Part shown: positions 20,851 to 34,800 of the stretch, piece after piece
How the letters are laid out: each line of letters begins with the position of its first letter
Position numbering within the stretch: the first letter of the stretch is position 1
Assembly: GCA_947846985.1 (NCBI GenBank)
Contig: CANTUZ010000020.1
Coordinates: forward strand, 7,227,459 to 7,291,458
From: Fratercula arctica
Lineage: Eukaryota > Chordata > Aves > Charadriiformes > Alcidae
Direction: 5' to 3'
Length of the DNA: 64,000 bases
Position numbers and translations under genes: made by a program
The notes under the pieces: model-generated
The model's input: only the letters and a program-made list of their open reading frames with translations
Told to the model about the DNA's origin: nothing
The model's database searches: none

Positions 20851-23800
20851 TTGGCCTGGCAGCAGCTGTAGGGTCGGGGCAGCGCTGGCCCTCCCTGCCC
20901 TCGGATGCTCCGACACAGCCGGATCCAGAGCGGGAGAAGTTTTCAGCGGAGCCTCTGGGATGGGATGAGCTCTGCTGGCCAGAGCTGTCTGGGCCGTTCC
21001 TCCTCGGGGAGGTGCTTCTGACGGTGAGGGGCTCTCGGCATCCTTGTAAGTGGGACGTCACACTGTTCCGCCTGGTGTTTTTCCTCCCTGCGTTGTCCTT
21101 GCCCACAGGAGCAGCCCCGGCCGCAGAGCTCTGCGCTTCCCTCGCGGGGCTGGGGCTCTGCCAGGGGTTTTATGGAGAGGTCTTCCCTCCGCTGCTCCCA
21201 AATCACAGCACCCACCCAGCCAGTCTGGCTGCCCATGGCCTCACCTTGCCCTTGCCCACTGCCGCAACGCAAGCGAGCAGGTTGTGTACCGGGTGTCACA
21301 GCCCCGCAGTGACTTACGCTAAACCGAGTGCCTGCAGCTGGGGGAAGCAGCTCCCAGCCTCCGAGAGCAGCATCCGTCTGTCCCATAGAACAGCATCCGT
21401 CCCGCAGAGCGGCGGCTCTGCAAGGTCCTGGCTCCCGTGGGACAGGGGCTTTGCACGGTTGTTCGCACAGTTGTTTGCACGGTGCACGCACTGTCCCGCA
21501 GGCATCAGTGCAGCAGGGACGGGATGGGGCACCTCAGGTGGACAGTGGGACATGTTGGTTCTGCACGGTTTTGTGATGCCTTTCCTGGTGAGGAGGTGTT
21601 GGATATTATGGGCTTCACACAGCATCCCCCCAGAACCTTGTGCCGAGCCATCAGCCTGCAGCGCCTGCGTGCCGCAGGGCAGGACCGCCCGTCCCGCCAT
21701 CGGTTGGCCTCTCACCCCCGCCACTGCGGCGCTGCCTGGCCAGCGCTGACTCCCCTGAGGTCCTTAGCGAGGCTCGGGGACGCCCTGTCTAGAGGAGGGG
21801 GTTCCTGCTGTGAGCTCCTGGGCCGCAGACCTCGGGTCATTGAACGGGCACAACCTCACAGGGCCCAGCTCCTCTGGACACCTTTCATCTCTGTCCTTCA
21901 ACGCCACCAGATGTCCTCTGGCTCGTTCTCATAGAGACTGACGCAAAAGTGTTTGGCCCGTCTCCATTCCCCTCTGCAGCCAGACCGGGCGACAGGTCCA
22001 TCCCCCGTGGCAGCCGCGGCACACGGGGCTGTGGCGGCAGCTCCTCCACGCGCGGTGCAGACGGCGGGCAGACGGCTCCGTGTCCTGCTGCTCCCATGGT
22101 GGATGCGCAGCGCTACTCGCCTGCCCCACTCCTGGCGCACAGTGGTGTCTCCCCTCCCCTGGGCTCCGTGGCCATGGAGCCGGCGCGGTGCTGAGCTGGC
22201 AGTGGTGACGCTGGGGTCTCCACTCGGTTGGTGCCACAGTGGGTCCTCTCGTCCTCCCTGTCCCAAAGCTGAGCTCTCGCAGTGGCCGGGTCCCCCTTGG
22301 GCAGCAGTACCTGTGTGCCCGCTGCTGTCCTGCCCTCCCTTTCGGCTGCCCTTCGCTCCTCTGCTGGGGCCTGACAGCTTTGATTTCTTTCTCCTGGTTA
22401 GAGAACATGAGGTTTTTGACAGCTGCCTTTGCCGTTATTCTTCCCTTAATGCTGCTGTTGTTTTGTGTTGCTGTCAAATCGCATCTTATTAAAGTTCTTC
22501 CCATCCTGTCAGCGGCAGATGAGGAGCGCGAAGGGCTGCGTAATCTCCTGGCTCTGTCTGGGGAAATTGCCTTTTATTATTGATAAGGCAGCGCTGCCTT
22601 TGGAGGACACGACTCTGCCACTTGCCGGAGCGGGAGCGCAGCACCCTCGGCGCTGCTGGTGCCGGCGGGTGCTCCCGGGGAGGTCGGCGTGTCCCTGGCC
22701 CGGGCTGGCGGGGAGAGGAGCTGAGGGCTGCTGGGGCAAGGCGGGCGCCGAGGCCGGGATGCTCTCTGCGGGCAGCTCTCCCGGGGGAGCCGCCTGCTGC
22801 GGGAAAGGGGCTGATCCTGCCGGGAGCATCCCAGCAGCCCCTCCTGCGCCCCAGAGGAGAACGGGGCGTCTGCCACCCGCCTCCGTGCTCGCTCCCATCG
22901 CAGGTCAGTAGTGTGGCACCCGCAGACGTGCGTCCACCTTGGCTCAAACGGGAGCCCTGAGAGGACCGGGCACCCGGCGGGGAGAATGTGCTGTCCTGGC
23001 TCGTGTGGGCCGGGGGCTGCTGTGAGCACCGGGGGTGTTGTGCATGTCAGTGGCCCTGCTCCTGTCCCACGCAATCCCCTGGGGTCCTGGCAGGGTGTCT
23101 GGGGAAGGAAATCTAGGTCATCACAAAAACTCTCTCTCTGAATATTAAATATTTATCTGTGTTTACAGCATGTTCCAGCTCCCGGCTGCCGGGGGCGTAG
23201 CGATGCCAGGAGCAGTGCGCGCGGGCACACGTGTCGGTGAGCGAAGGTGCAGGTGTGACGGAGGCGGCAACAGGCCCCCCAGCCACTTTGGAGCCAGGCA
23301 CGGCTGTCCCTGGCCCGTGTGCCCGCGGCTCTGCCGCTGCGTTCAGAGGGTCGGGGCCACGCTGAGGTTTGCCCCGGCCCAAAAGTGCTGTTGGTTAATG
23401 CTGGTTAATGGCTAATGGTTAATGGGGCAACTAGTCCCAGGAGCTGGAGGTGGAGGAGCAGGGTGGGGGGTGCCGGCTGGGAAGGGAACACACAAGGAGA
23501 AGACACTGGTCCTCCGAGAGCCGATATCCCATTTCCAGGGTGGATCTTGATCTGCCGATGAGCTCCGGTTACGCTTCACTCTGTGAACAGTCGCACCTTT
23601 GCAAAGCGACTGACGCTTCCCACGGCTTGCTAAAAATTCCTTGGCACCGGAGCGGCTCCTCCGGCTTTGTTCAGCGGGAGGGAGCTGTTTGTACCCGCAA
23701 AGCGCCGGCCAGAGGAGCAGGGCAGACCCGACTCCCAGGTGTGGGAAGCGGCAGCTCAGAGAGCTGGGGGGGGGCCGGCGCAGGGGAGGGGGGTACCGCC

Positions 23801-25690
23801 GGGATGCAGGGTTTGCAGGATGCGCCTTTATCTTTCTGTGCACGTTTAGTATCTGGGTAACGGTGTGGCAAATGCTCATCCCTTCCCTCGGCCTCTCTCC
23901 AAGGCAGCCACCTCCTGCGGCAGTGGGCATGGGGCCGGCACCCCTCGCAGCCCCCCCACTGCACCCCAGCCCCCCCGCAGGAGCCCCAGGACCCGCGTGC
24001 GTTGCCGGCTGCTGCCGGGCTCCGCGGGCGCCATGGAGCAGCACGGGCTGAGGGTCCCTCGGGCTCAGCACCCGGCTGCCCAGAAGGATTTGGCTGTGTG
24101 ATCCAGGCTCTTTGCTGGCGCTGACCTCGCTGCGACACCGTGAAGGTGGTTCCCTTGGCGTGGGGCTCCTTCTGCCTGCCTTCTCTGTTGAAATCACAAG
24201 TCCAATGCGGGCCGTGTCCGGTGTCCCGGTGAGCAGAGCCCCCGGGCTGGGCAGGGGCCGAGGCGCACCAAGCCCCGGGGGCTGCGGGGCCGGGGCAGGA
24301 GTCCATCCCTTTGGTGATGGATCGGGTAGGAATCTGCAGATTCAGCACGAGCCCAGCGAAACGCTTTGCTGCGCTTGTTGGAAGCCACCATAGCAAACAC
24401 TGCTTTTTTTGCTGATAAATCTTGTTTTTAAATTAGCTGTATGTCAGACTGGTAAATAATGCATCTTGTAAATGTAAAGAGTGCTCAAACCCAGGCTGGA
24501 ACACGCAGCCTGTGCTGCAGGTACAGCCAGTCCTGAGCAGGGAGAGCAACGGCAGCCCGACCTGGAAGCACATTGCCTCCTGGACTGCTTTTCAAATGGC
24601 CTTTTTAAATCTGGAGTTCCCACAACATATTCCATGAGCTTTTCCCATAAGCATAAATCTGGGAGTAGCTTTGATGGGAACATGAAAGTTTTATACATAC
24701 AAATTCTGAGAGCAGCAGGGAAAGCAGCAGGCTCTGGGGTATCAGCCCTGGAGGGAGCCAGCTCCCGCTCTCCTCTCCGCAGCGTTTGCAGCCGTGTCAG
24801 AGCCGTCCCAGCCGGTGCTTTGCTGCAGCCCCCGGCAGACGGCTTCCCTTAGCCCCTTAGCACTGAGACGGGAGTAGAACAGATTGTTAATTACTATTAA
24901 AAGTCCCAGGAGCTACACGGTGCTGCGTGCTGCCTGCCTGCATAGAACAGATGGGTTTGAAGCTCCTTGAGGTCCTGGATGTAGGTGGGTTTGCACTGGA
25001 TAAAACCCCTGCGACCCCCAGCTTTTTCCTGGGGAAACCCAGTCCCGAATGGGGCATGCTGGGGGGGTCTGGCCTGAGCACAGGAGCCCCCTCAGCGCCG
25101 GTGCAACCGCGGCGCTCCCTGCTGCAATCTGAAGGGCGGGAGCATCCCCTCACCTTGGCTGCTCAGCCTTGAAAGTCACATAAAGCGCTTGCACAGAGGG
25201 CTGTCCCCGGAGCGGTTCATGGCACGTCTCTGCCGCACGTGTTGGTCATACAAAGCCCCGACGCTGTCCTGTTTGGGCTCCAGCACCCCAGCAGCGGCGG
25301 CGGGTTGCTTTGGGCACAGGCAGCCGCAGAGCAGAGCTTGGCAGGCCAAGGGTTCGGAGTCAAAAAGGGGCTTGGACTCCGAGCGGCTGGTGGGCGGCCC
25401 TGCGGACGGATTTCCTCATGGCTGCAGGAGAGTGAACCTGGGGCAGATCCCAGTTTGTTTTGTGAGTCTTGTCACCATCAGGCGTACTGGGGGCCCGGGA
25501 GCGCCCCACGGGCAGCACCGCAGCGAACACCCCGGGCGCAGGGCTGGGGCAGGGGCTGGGGCACAGGGGGTCAGGGGCAAATCTGTGCGATGCTCTGGAG
25601 GAGCCGCGTCTGCCCAGGAAGGCCAGTAACGGGGCGGTTTGGTCCCTCTGCAGAGCTGCTGCCCGTCTCTGAGCAGGCTGCAGTGAGGAG
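20850..25690. other. Intergenic DNA, GC-rich
   Basis: No gene supported. Long open frames here run on several strands at once and have no recognisable domain or splice structure. A small cluster of GGTTAATG words lies at 23,393-23,424; AT-rich patches occur near 23,110-23,170 and 24,390-24,480. Confidence 0.65.
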
Positions 25691-28600
25691 AGTTCGTCAG
25701 TGATGAATTACACGCTGTTATCGGCAACAATTACTGGTCAGCAAAGTGCCGTGAGGCAGTGCGGAGGAGCCTGCGGGATGGATGTGAAAACAGTATGATA
25801 GATTCCTTGAATACTGCTAAATGGGTAGGGAATAGGTAAGGGCTAATTAAAAATCTGGAGCATTTCCAGGAATACACAAAATGGGATAGTCAAGGTGCTC
25901 GTGAACCGTTGTTAAGAGACAAGTTCTTCAGTTCGGGGGTTGAGATGCTGCAGCTGCGCAGCATCCTCCCGTCCGCCTGCTCCCTGTCCGAGAGCCACGC
26001 GAGTGGCCGGTCGTCTCCACGGCCGAAGGGGGGTGTGGGTGGGACACAGCCCCCGCTGCGGTGCCCGGGTGCTGCTCGCGGCGTGGCTGGGCACGGGGAG
26101 GAGGAGAAGCAGCGCTGAACCTCGTGCAGCCCATCCAGCCACCGCCGCCGGTTCGGTTTAAACTCCGAAGCCGATTTCCCACAAAAGTAATTTTCTGCTT
26201 CTCTGACTCAATTCTATTCGTCTTTTAGAGGGTAATTAGCATCACTTCAGTGTTCTTTTATGCCCAACTAATTGCACCTTGTTTCAGGAGTGGAAGTTAA
26301 TGCCTCTCCATTTAGGTTAGTGCAGCAGTTTATGATTAGGGATGAGGCCAGGCAGAAACATGTACCAGCAGCGGCGCTGCCGCCTGCCTGGCCTCAGACT
26401 TGCTGCTTGCGCTGGTGGAAAGATTTCCCATTTTATGTTTGCGCTGCCCCTGGATGCGAGAGCGGCGCAGTGTCAGCCCGCAGCGCCGTAGCCGCGGGCC
26501 GTGGGGACCAGCACCGCGGGTCCTCCTCTGGGACCGGTCACCATGCGGCCATGTGTGCTGCGCAAGGCCCCTGCTACGGCAGCTCTTATCTACCGTGTGG
26601 CTGATTTGCTCTTTACTTTTAGACAGTTTGACCCAACGAATCGTACCCACGCCCCAGACCCAGGCGCTCGCTGTCGCCCCGCTGCGGGTCTTGCTGCGAC
26701 TCCTGCCAAAGGACGCTGAGCGACCTCCTCCCCCTGCACCGGCAAAGGCGTTTTCTGTGGTTCCCGTGAGATCACAGCGGACAAGCCCAACTCCAAAGCC
26801 TCAGGGGACCGGAGCCCACAGGAGCGCGCCCGGCTCGGGAGGTGTTCTGGGCCGTCATCACAGGGCTCCAGCCTGCAAACGGTGCCTGGCAAATGCCAGC
26901 CATTCTGCGTGCTTGGGGGCCTCGTTTAAGGAGCTGCTGATGAGGCATCAGTGACTTTGATAGCGTCAAGGACTAGAAAGTAAATACTTCCACTATAAAT
27001 CTTGTCTGCTTTAAAGTAGGTTATATTTTCAAAGCGCTTTAGTTCTTAGGAATTTAATATTGCGATGTCAATTGTAAGACAAGTAATTGGATGGGGAGAA
27101 GGTTGTTACAGGAACCTGAGATTAAAGGCAGGATTTGAAACGCTGTGTTGCATGCGGGTGGGTGTTTTTGTTCACTGCAAATATGACTCTGGAGGTTTCG
27201 CAGGCAGCGTTTCTGTTTGAAGTCTGCTCTGCTGCTCCACGAGGTTTGCCGCGCCTGTGCCGTGTCCTGCCGCAGCGTGAACACGAGGTGACTCGCGGAG
27301 CCGAAGGTAGGAAGGGGACGCGTTTCCCCACAAAAGCAGCCGTGCAGCAAAGCTCTTGCACGAGGCTCCTCCAGCGCCGCCTCCCCACCACGACCCCCAT
27401 GGCCAACGCGCTGGCAAGGCAGCGAGGGGCACAGAGCTGCTGCCCCAGGTGTGCGGGGGGTCCCATGCACGGGGGGTCCCGGGCTGCTCTGGGTGGGTGC
27501 TCTTGGGGCGCAGGGCCCCGTGCTACCACGGCCATCCCCGCTGGGTGCTGCCGCTGCCTTGGGGTGGTCGGGGGGGGGGTGGGGGTGTGAGCAGGATGCT
27601 GTGGGGGCTGGCGCTGCCTCTCCCGGCTGGCTCCCAGCCCTGCCAGCTCCCTGGCCACCCTGTGACGCGAGGTGAGTGTCTGAGACGCGGGGAGAGGCTG
27701 ACGCGGCCACTGGCCCAGAGTCTGGGCACGGCTCCTGGAGCAAACTGCTTCCGTGGGAAGGGGCAGGACAGAGACTGAACCTCCCTCCTGCGGAGCTGGC
27801 ACGGCGAAAGCCCGTCAGCGCCCAGCCCAAGGCTGCATCCCCACAGAGATCGGGGTCTCGTCTGCTGTTCACGCTGGGGCGATTCCCGCGGGACGGCTGC
27901 GGCGGAGGGCCCGCTCTCCCTGCACCCCGCTGTGCCCGGGACGCTCATCCGCAGAGTGGTGTGTCCATGTGAGGGAGAAGCTCCAGACCCACACTTAATC
28001 CTCCTCGTGAGTGGGTTGCTTTAATCTCACCGAGCAGTTTATACTGTCAGTTATTAAAAGCACTTTGCGCCCACACTGGGAGGGACCCGGGCTGCTCCCA
28101 GGGAAGGCTCTGCCTCCCCGCCGGCCTCGCTCACCCGCTGCCACCTGGGGATGGAGTTTCCGATGTCCCATGAACGACGTTTTCTTGGTCTTTCCCTTTC
28201 CAAACCATAAGCTGCATTAGCGTGACCCAGCGTCAAGCTCTTGAGCCGAGCAGGAGCGGGCTGAACCCCAGCTCTGCCCTCGGTGCTCCTCGGCCCGGCC
28301 CAGCCAAGACGAAAATGTGCTTGTTTTTACAACAGGACTTTGATATTTCCAGTCCTACCCTTTCTGTAAAACAGCAGCTACCAAACAGGTGAGCCGGTCA
28401 GCTGTGCCTAATGTAGATTGATAGCGGATCAGCTTTTCTGTCTTAATTTGCTTATGACCTAGAGAATTAGCGGAGAGGATCCGTTATCCTGCCAGTGCAC
28501 TAATGACTCCTGCAAGAGAAGGGCTCCCTGGGGAAGCATTGGTATTTGCTAACCTTTCCCTGGCTCGCTTTACATAATAGCACACTCCTCCAAATGTCCT

Positions 28601-31229
28601 CAGCGTGACTGGCTATTCCCCTTCTCCTTCATTCCGCACAGTATTTTACTTTTTAAATTTCAAGGATATCGCTCAGTAAGAAAAGGTGCTGAATTCCTCG
28701 TGTTGCTCATCTTCCCTCTCCCTTCAGAGGCTATTCTTAGAGACACTCAGTTTAGGAATTCAAAGGGAGGCACTTTTCTTCTTCAAGGTCTCCAAAGATT
28801 TCCTGGATCCATATGTCTGGATAGAAAAGAAAAACAACCTGAAATCTGCCTGCTCTGCTCTTACAATACACTGGTTTTCTTCAAAATACCTTGCAAGGCC
28901 TCGTGCAGAGCAGAGAGACCCTTTTCAGGGGCGTTTCTGAAGGCAAGTGAAGCGAACGCGCACGCCACCGTGCCGAGGGCAGGCAGGGCCCCCGCCAGCC
29001 GAACGAACAACGCAGCGGCGCAAAATCCCGCGGGTATCCAGGAACTCAGTGCCGGGGTCCCACTAATAAACACTGACTTCTGGCTTCACATGTGAAAGGA
29101 ACTTGAAAAAGCCCCGTGATGTTTCAGAAACCCTGGGTTTCGTGCAATAAGTAAACAGTGTTCTGCAAGCTTACAGCATTTCTGAGGCTCAGGTTTAGTC
29201 ACCGCAGGCACGTTTCAGCCAAGTAAATTATCTAAGAAGAACTGAATGTGAGGGCCGTGGCTCCAGGTCCTACAGGCAAAGCCTGGCACGAGCCGGAGGT
29301 GTCAGGATGCTGTTGGATGTCGGTCACCTTCTCGGCACAGCAGGACAGGGGCCCTGTGGCCAGAGCCAGCCACCGAGGTGGCCCCGGGGCAAAGCCGGGC
29401 TTGTGGCCAGGGGCTGCCCGCATCCCGCGCAGCACTGCCCGTCCCCAGCCTCCCAGGAAGCCCCACGGGGAACGGGGAGCCACAGCCGGCCGTTCCCTCC
29501 ACAGAGACCTGGCCACGGAGCTCCTCCTGGCTGTCACCGGCACGTTGTCCGTCCTGAGCCCGGCGCGATGGCCCGACCCGCGGCCGATACCGACTGCCAC
29601 CTCCCGCAGCCCCGGCACCTGCCCCCACTGCCAGCAGTGCACTGAGGAGCTTGAGGAAAAGTCCTGGGGAAGCTCTTTCCTGGGACGTGATGTTGGTAAA
29701 TGACCTGCAGGAACCTCTAAACAGGTTTGTAATATTCAACTTGAGGACAAAATCCGTGTCTCCTCAGGCCCTGAATGTTGTTGCTGTGTTTGTTTTGACA
29801 TGGTGGTTTTGAGGTCTATTTTTTTGTGAATAATAGACTTAACCTTTTGCATGTTTGATTTCATGCACCGCTCAAATACCTCGCCAGGAAAAATAATGTC
29901 TCTGTTCAGCTGAGTGTAAACAGGTAGTGCTGAGATTTTCTGAATTACGTTAAGTACCTTTGGTAATTCAAGAATAAACCTAAACTGGGCCAGGACAGCA
30001 GGTTAGCCAGCAAATGCTGGAAAAGAACTGGAGTCCTGTAATCTGCAGTCATGAGGCCAGGAATCCAATCTCAAATTGTACCATCTCGATTGTTTGGGCA
30101 TGACTTCGTGTTCCCAGGCTATGCCGGTTAATGCACAGCTGGAGAGCAAAAACTGTCACGCCTGCATAAATCTGAAAGTAAATAAAACCTGGTTCTGATC
30201 TATTTTTGGTTTATGCTTTGTAGAAGCCGTGCACACACCACCGCGGGCGATGGCAGGAGCCACCGAGTCCCCCTGCTGAGCGGTGCCCGGGGAGGCTCTG
30301 CCAGCGCTGGTGGGGAGAGATGGGGTCACTCCCCCCGGCTGCCCCGGCACTGCCGCACGTACCCGTGTGGCTGCACATACCCGTGTCACTGCAGGCGAGC
30401 ACAAAACCTGTGACACTGCACACGCGTGGCTCCCTGGCTGCCCTGCGTGGCTTCCCACCCGCCATGCCTCGGCGCGGGAGCCCGGAGCAGCCGCGCTGCT
30501 GAGGATGGCGATGCAGCGAGGAAGGCCTGCAGGCACCAGCCCTCAGCTCGGGCTTCCATTGCTGGGGCTTTTTTACCCACTAATCAGCCAGGTATTATTC
30601 TCCAGTGAGTTCAACCCCGTCTCTCTGAGAGGGCTGCGTGGCATCCAGCAATATCACCGAGTGGGTGATTACTTTTTGTGCTCTCAGAGACAAGAGCGAG
30701 CCTGTGAGAGGCATACAGCCACGCTTAGAAAGGATGAAGCCATTCACAGGCTGAAGTCAAAAGAGTGTGACGAAAGATAAGGAGCTAAAATGAGAATAAA
30801 ATGAAGGTAGCAGACGCAGCCAGACAAGTAATCAACGGAAATTCATTAGTTTGTCAGGCACAGGCAATGGGAGCGGAGTCAGGAGCCCAAAAGGCTGAAT
30901 GCAATCGCTAGTACTGAACCACAGCAAATGGAAATTAATTCTCCTTCTCTGTGTGTCTTTGCAGGAGAGGGAACCGCTGCCCATCCACTGTGAAACAGAG
31001 ACCTGCGTTGGTCCTCTGCTCGGAAATGGCCTTGCCCAGTGTCCCAGCAGCCGCGGACTGCGCTCGGTGCCCCTCAAGGAGGTGCGTGCCGCGGGAGGCG
31101 CAGGTCGGAGCCCATCGCTGCAGGGAGCCCTCTGCCCGGCACTGCCGGACCCGCCGGCGCCACAGAGGGGACTCCCGTTGAGATGGTCCATGGCAAACCC
31201 TCCTCCAGGGATGCAGCATTTGTGTCAGC
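25690..31229. other. Intergenic DNA, alternating GC-rich and AT-rich blocks
   Basis: No gene supported. AT-rich islands at about 25,690-25,890, 26,170-26,350, 26,930-27,130, 28,310-28,720, 29,700-30,230 and 30,560-30,960 alternate with GC-rich stretches. TAATTA occurs at 25,844 and 26,233. A run of ten G followed by five more G lies at 27,570-27,585. Confidence 0.6.
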
Positions 31230-31890
31230 ACTCCAGCCAGGTAGGACAAAATGATGAGAAATTAATTAACTAATCGTGCTTCAGCAGTGCCGCGGCCGTG
31301 GCCAGGGCTGGCGGGAGCTGGCTGTGCCGCAGCCCCAGGTGTGTGCCCGGATGAGCGTGGGGCGCAGCCGGGGACGGGCGGGCTGCAGAAACACAGGTGC
31401 CACAGCCCGTGCCGGGGGGTGCCGAACCGAGAGTGTCCAAGCTGACACCCGCGCTCCATGCGACAGGCGTGTGCACACACGTTCATCAGCCTCCCTGCAA
31501 ACCCACCGCTCCGCTCGCCTTCAACAGAAATCAATGCATTAATTACCCTGACAACACAGGAGAAGTGCTAGCAGGTGCAGCTATCACCATTATAAGCTGC
31601 CATTTACATGTGTTTTTATTTCTACAGCTTTTTGCCATTAAAAGCCTATAATTAAGATAATTAGAACAAAGACATGTGCCTTGTAATCAGTGTATATTTC
31701 AATACGATATTTTAATTTGCAGGCAAAAGTTGTTAACTTGTTATTTAAATAATGTTATATATATTGACAGTACGGTAGTGGTGCCAGGGAAGCATTTATA
31801 GGTCCAATTCATATAGGGTATTTATGATGCTAATTTCTTTTTTAATCCCTTTCAATTTGATGAACATACATGAAACCCCCAGGAAATGAG
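31230..31890. promoter_or_regulatory. AT-rich islands with TAATTA cluster, candidate enhancer
   Basis: TAATTA cores at 31,263, 31,540, 31,649 and 31,658, the first inside ATTAATTAACTAAT. A SOX/TCF-like AACAAAG follows at about 31,665. GC-rich sequence lies on both sides. The motif density is direct observation; enhancer function is inference. Confidence 0.35.
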
Positions 31891-34800
31891 AGAGCAGACC
31901 CCTAGATAAGGCAGGACCGAGCTGTGGGGAGCTGAGCTGTGCTGTGCCATGGCAAGTACCGCGTTTGTGGCGTTTGGGGTCACCCTTGTGGGAAGGCTCT
32001 GTACAGCGGTGTGGCTCGGTCATAGCACTGCGGTGATTTCCTACAGCATGAACTTGGGTGGCCTCAGATCTTTCCAAAATGCTAGAGAGAGAAATTCTGG
32101 CTCTGGGATTTGATTTCTCACTTTATCGTGTCAGAGGCTGTTCAAAATAGCTGCTGTCAGCATCCCAGGGCTGATGTGTGCTGGCGGTGGGAAGGGCTGG
32201 CTGCCCGTCCTGCCCTCACCGGCCTCCACTGAAGGAGCTGGAGCATCTCATGGCGTTTCCCGCACCCTCTCCATCCCCGGCGCCCAGGACCAGCCCTGCC
32301 GGCGCTGCGCACACCCTGCCTCCAGCGTGTCCCGCCCCAGCGAGCCCCCGTCCGCTGGGTGTGCGGAGCAGGCGGCACCGCACGGCTGTTCCACACCCCC
32401 GCTCTAGACCCAAAACTGCCTCTTTCCCCCAGCAGTGTCTTTGGGAAGGTTTTTTTGCAGTGACATTGTCCCCGTGAAGGTTGGTGTCACCCCTGCAGCG
32501 GGTGCGCAGAGCCTGCAGCCGGCTCCTGCCGGGGAAGGGGAGGGATGGCGTCACCCACGTCCCCACGCCGGCTGCCGGGTACCGAGTGTCCGCTCCTGTT
32601 CACCTGACAGTGATATATAACACAATGCACCTACCCTCAAGGGCTCTCTGCAGCCAGCAGCCCTTCATTTCCCAGGTTTAAAAATAGTTACAGGCATTAT
32701 AAACAACCTTGCACGGAACATGACTTCAAACTTGTTTTTCATCCTATCTGTGTTACTCGTGGGAATGAACGCTCTTACCTCCTTCTCTCTGTGCTTGGGT
32801 TACTGCTCTGCACAGGAGAGGAACACGAACAACATGGCACATCCAGCACCCAGCCTTGCGTAAAGGAAATGATCTATTTATTTATTTCTAATTCTATGAT
32901 GCTCCAGGTTCTTCAGGGGCGCCAAGATGAAGCAGCAGCTCAGCAGCCACGAGAGAACCGCTTGGAGCCTCTTACCTGCCAGGCAGTAGCTTTCAAAAAA
33001 TATCTGCTTACAGAGGACAGACTTTGGCTCTTTCTCAAGAGCTCCTTCCAAATCCAAGGTCTGTCTGGCAGCCTCCACATTAATAAACACTTGCACATTA
33101 GCAGTTGTGAAGTTTTTATCTTCTGCTAAAAAGGTATGAATTATGCAGTGGGGAAGTACTGGGGTTAGTGGTGTGTAAATGCTCCGCGTACCCGCAGTGC
33201 GCCCCGCGTACCCACAGTGCGCCCCAGGGTGCTCCTGCCCCTGCCAGCCCCGCTCCGGCTGCGGCAAGTCGGCACAGGGGCTCCTGCGCCGGTTCGGTGC
33301 CTCGCTCCCGGCACTGCCCTGTGGGGTCTGTGGGCAGGTCTGGCTCCGCTCGCCCATCTGCGGCTCCCCCGGCACGGAGCGCAGGAGCCTGGCCCTGGCA
33401 GTGCCACCCGGCCACGCTGCGCCAGGCGGGCTTGGTCCCACTGGAGGGAATGATGAAATCCAGAGTCCCGTGATTTTGCTGTAATAAGGCATTTTCTGTA
33501 ATGCCTTCACTCCGTCACTGCACATGAAAGGTCTCCGCCATGGCTTTAGGCCTGGAAATAGGTTTTGTGTTTGCGGATGTGCCCGTGCGCTGCCGGCTGG
33601 AGCGTTCCTGCAGGCGCTCACCCTCCTGCTGCGGCGACCAGCAGCGCTGCCTTCAACCTTATTTCTGAGATCAGCTACTGCTTCGGCTTTTAAACAAAGC
33701 TCTCAGCAATAAGCTGAATGTTGCTGTGTAAAGGCTCCTTATTTATTATTTGGCAGACAGTAGGAGTCTGTTAAAAGTCCAGTTGCAAAGGAGGTGTGGG
33801 AAGACTGGGCCCTTTGCAGAAACCTTCCTCCCGAACAGACGAGGCAGCGGGGGGAGAGGACTCCTGCGCCCCAAGGTATTGCCCCGGGCCTGAGGGATGA
33901 CAATTAACCAAATTAACTTCAGTAACATACAGGACTCTGTGTCACATCTCCCAGGTCCTGTTACACTGCTCACACCCACACTGCTCTCCTGCTTTATGCA
34001 TCCAGCAAATCCTGAAGGATTTGCCTTCTCTTTTTTCTTCCTTCTTTTCACGTACAGCCCCTAAACAGCCACCTGCCTGGCTACTGCTCTGTGAGGGATT
34101 TTTACTTGCGTAATGTATATTTTCTCAGGGACCATGAAGGCCTGAGGGTGACGGAGGTATTAATTGACACACTGAATTTTCCACTCTTGTTATTAGAAGA
34201 AATCTTCCCATGAAATGATTCACGAGTGGAAGAGATGGTGAGGAAGCTGCTTCTAGAGAACAGCCCCGGCCACTGTCTCCAGGCTCGCGGGAGCTGAAAG
34301 GGAGAGTTACAGATGCGCAACAGGCAGACAGTTTTACATAGTTTTATTTTCTTCCAGCGCCACTATGATCTATGAGCCGTAACAGGCAGATATTTCCAAA
34401 GCGGCTATAATAACTCATAAATATTTATGGAGCTTAATCATGAGGCAGCGATGGTGCAGAAGCGCTAATACCCGACGGTTTTGATGTGCGCAGCCAGGAT
34501 GGGTTTGTTCCTTGTCCTGCACGGGGGACCCTCCAGCTTTCCTGCTCCTTGTCCTTCCCACAGGTGCCGAGCTGGAGTACGACTGCACGTGTGAGAGCAA
34601 GAGCGAGCCTGGGCTGGGCCAGAGGAACGTCCCGGGGACGCTGGTGGGTCCCCAGCTCGCTGCCGGGCTGTTCACTCCCCATCTCCAACCCAGGCGGTGC
34701 AGGTTACCAATGAGTGCTCAGTTAGGAAAGCACTTTAAGGCTTTTCACGATGTCACCAACGTGCCCCTCGTTCCCCTCTCTCTGCGGGTCTCCATCAGCA

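Noticed and set aside
17236..31534. Many overlapping open frames of 60-260 codons in the GC-rich intergenic DNA
   Set aside because: They occur on several frames and both strands at once, lack splice structure and known domains, and follow GC content.
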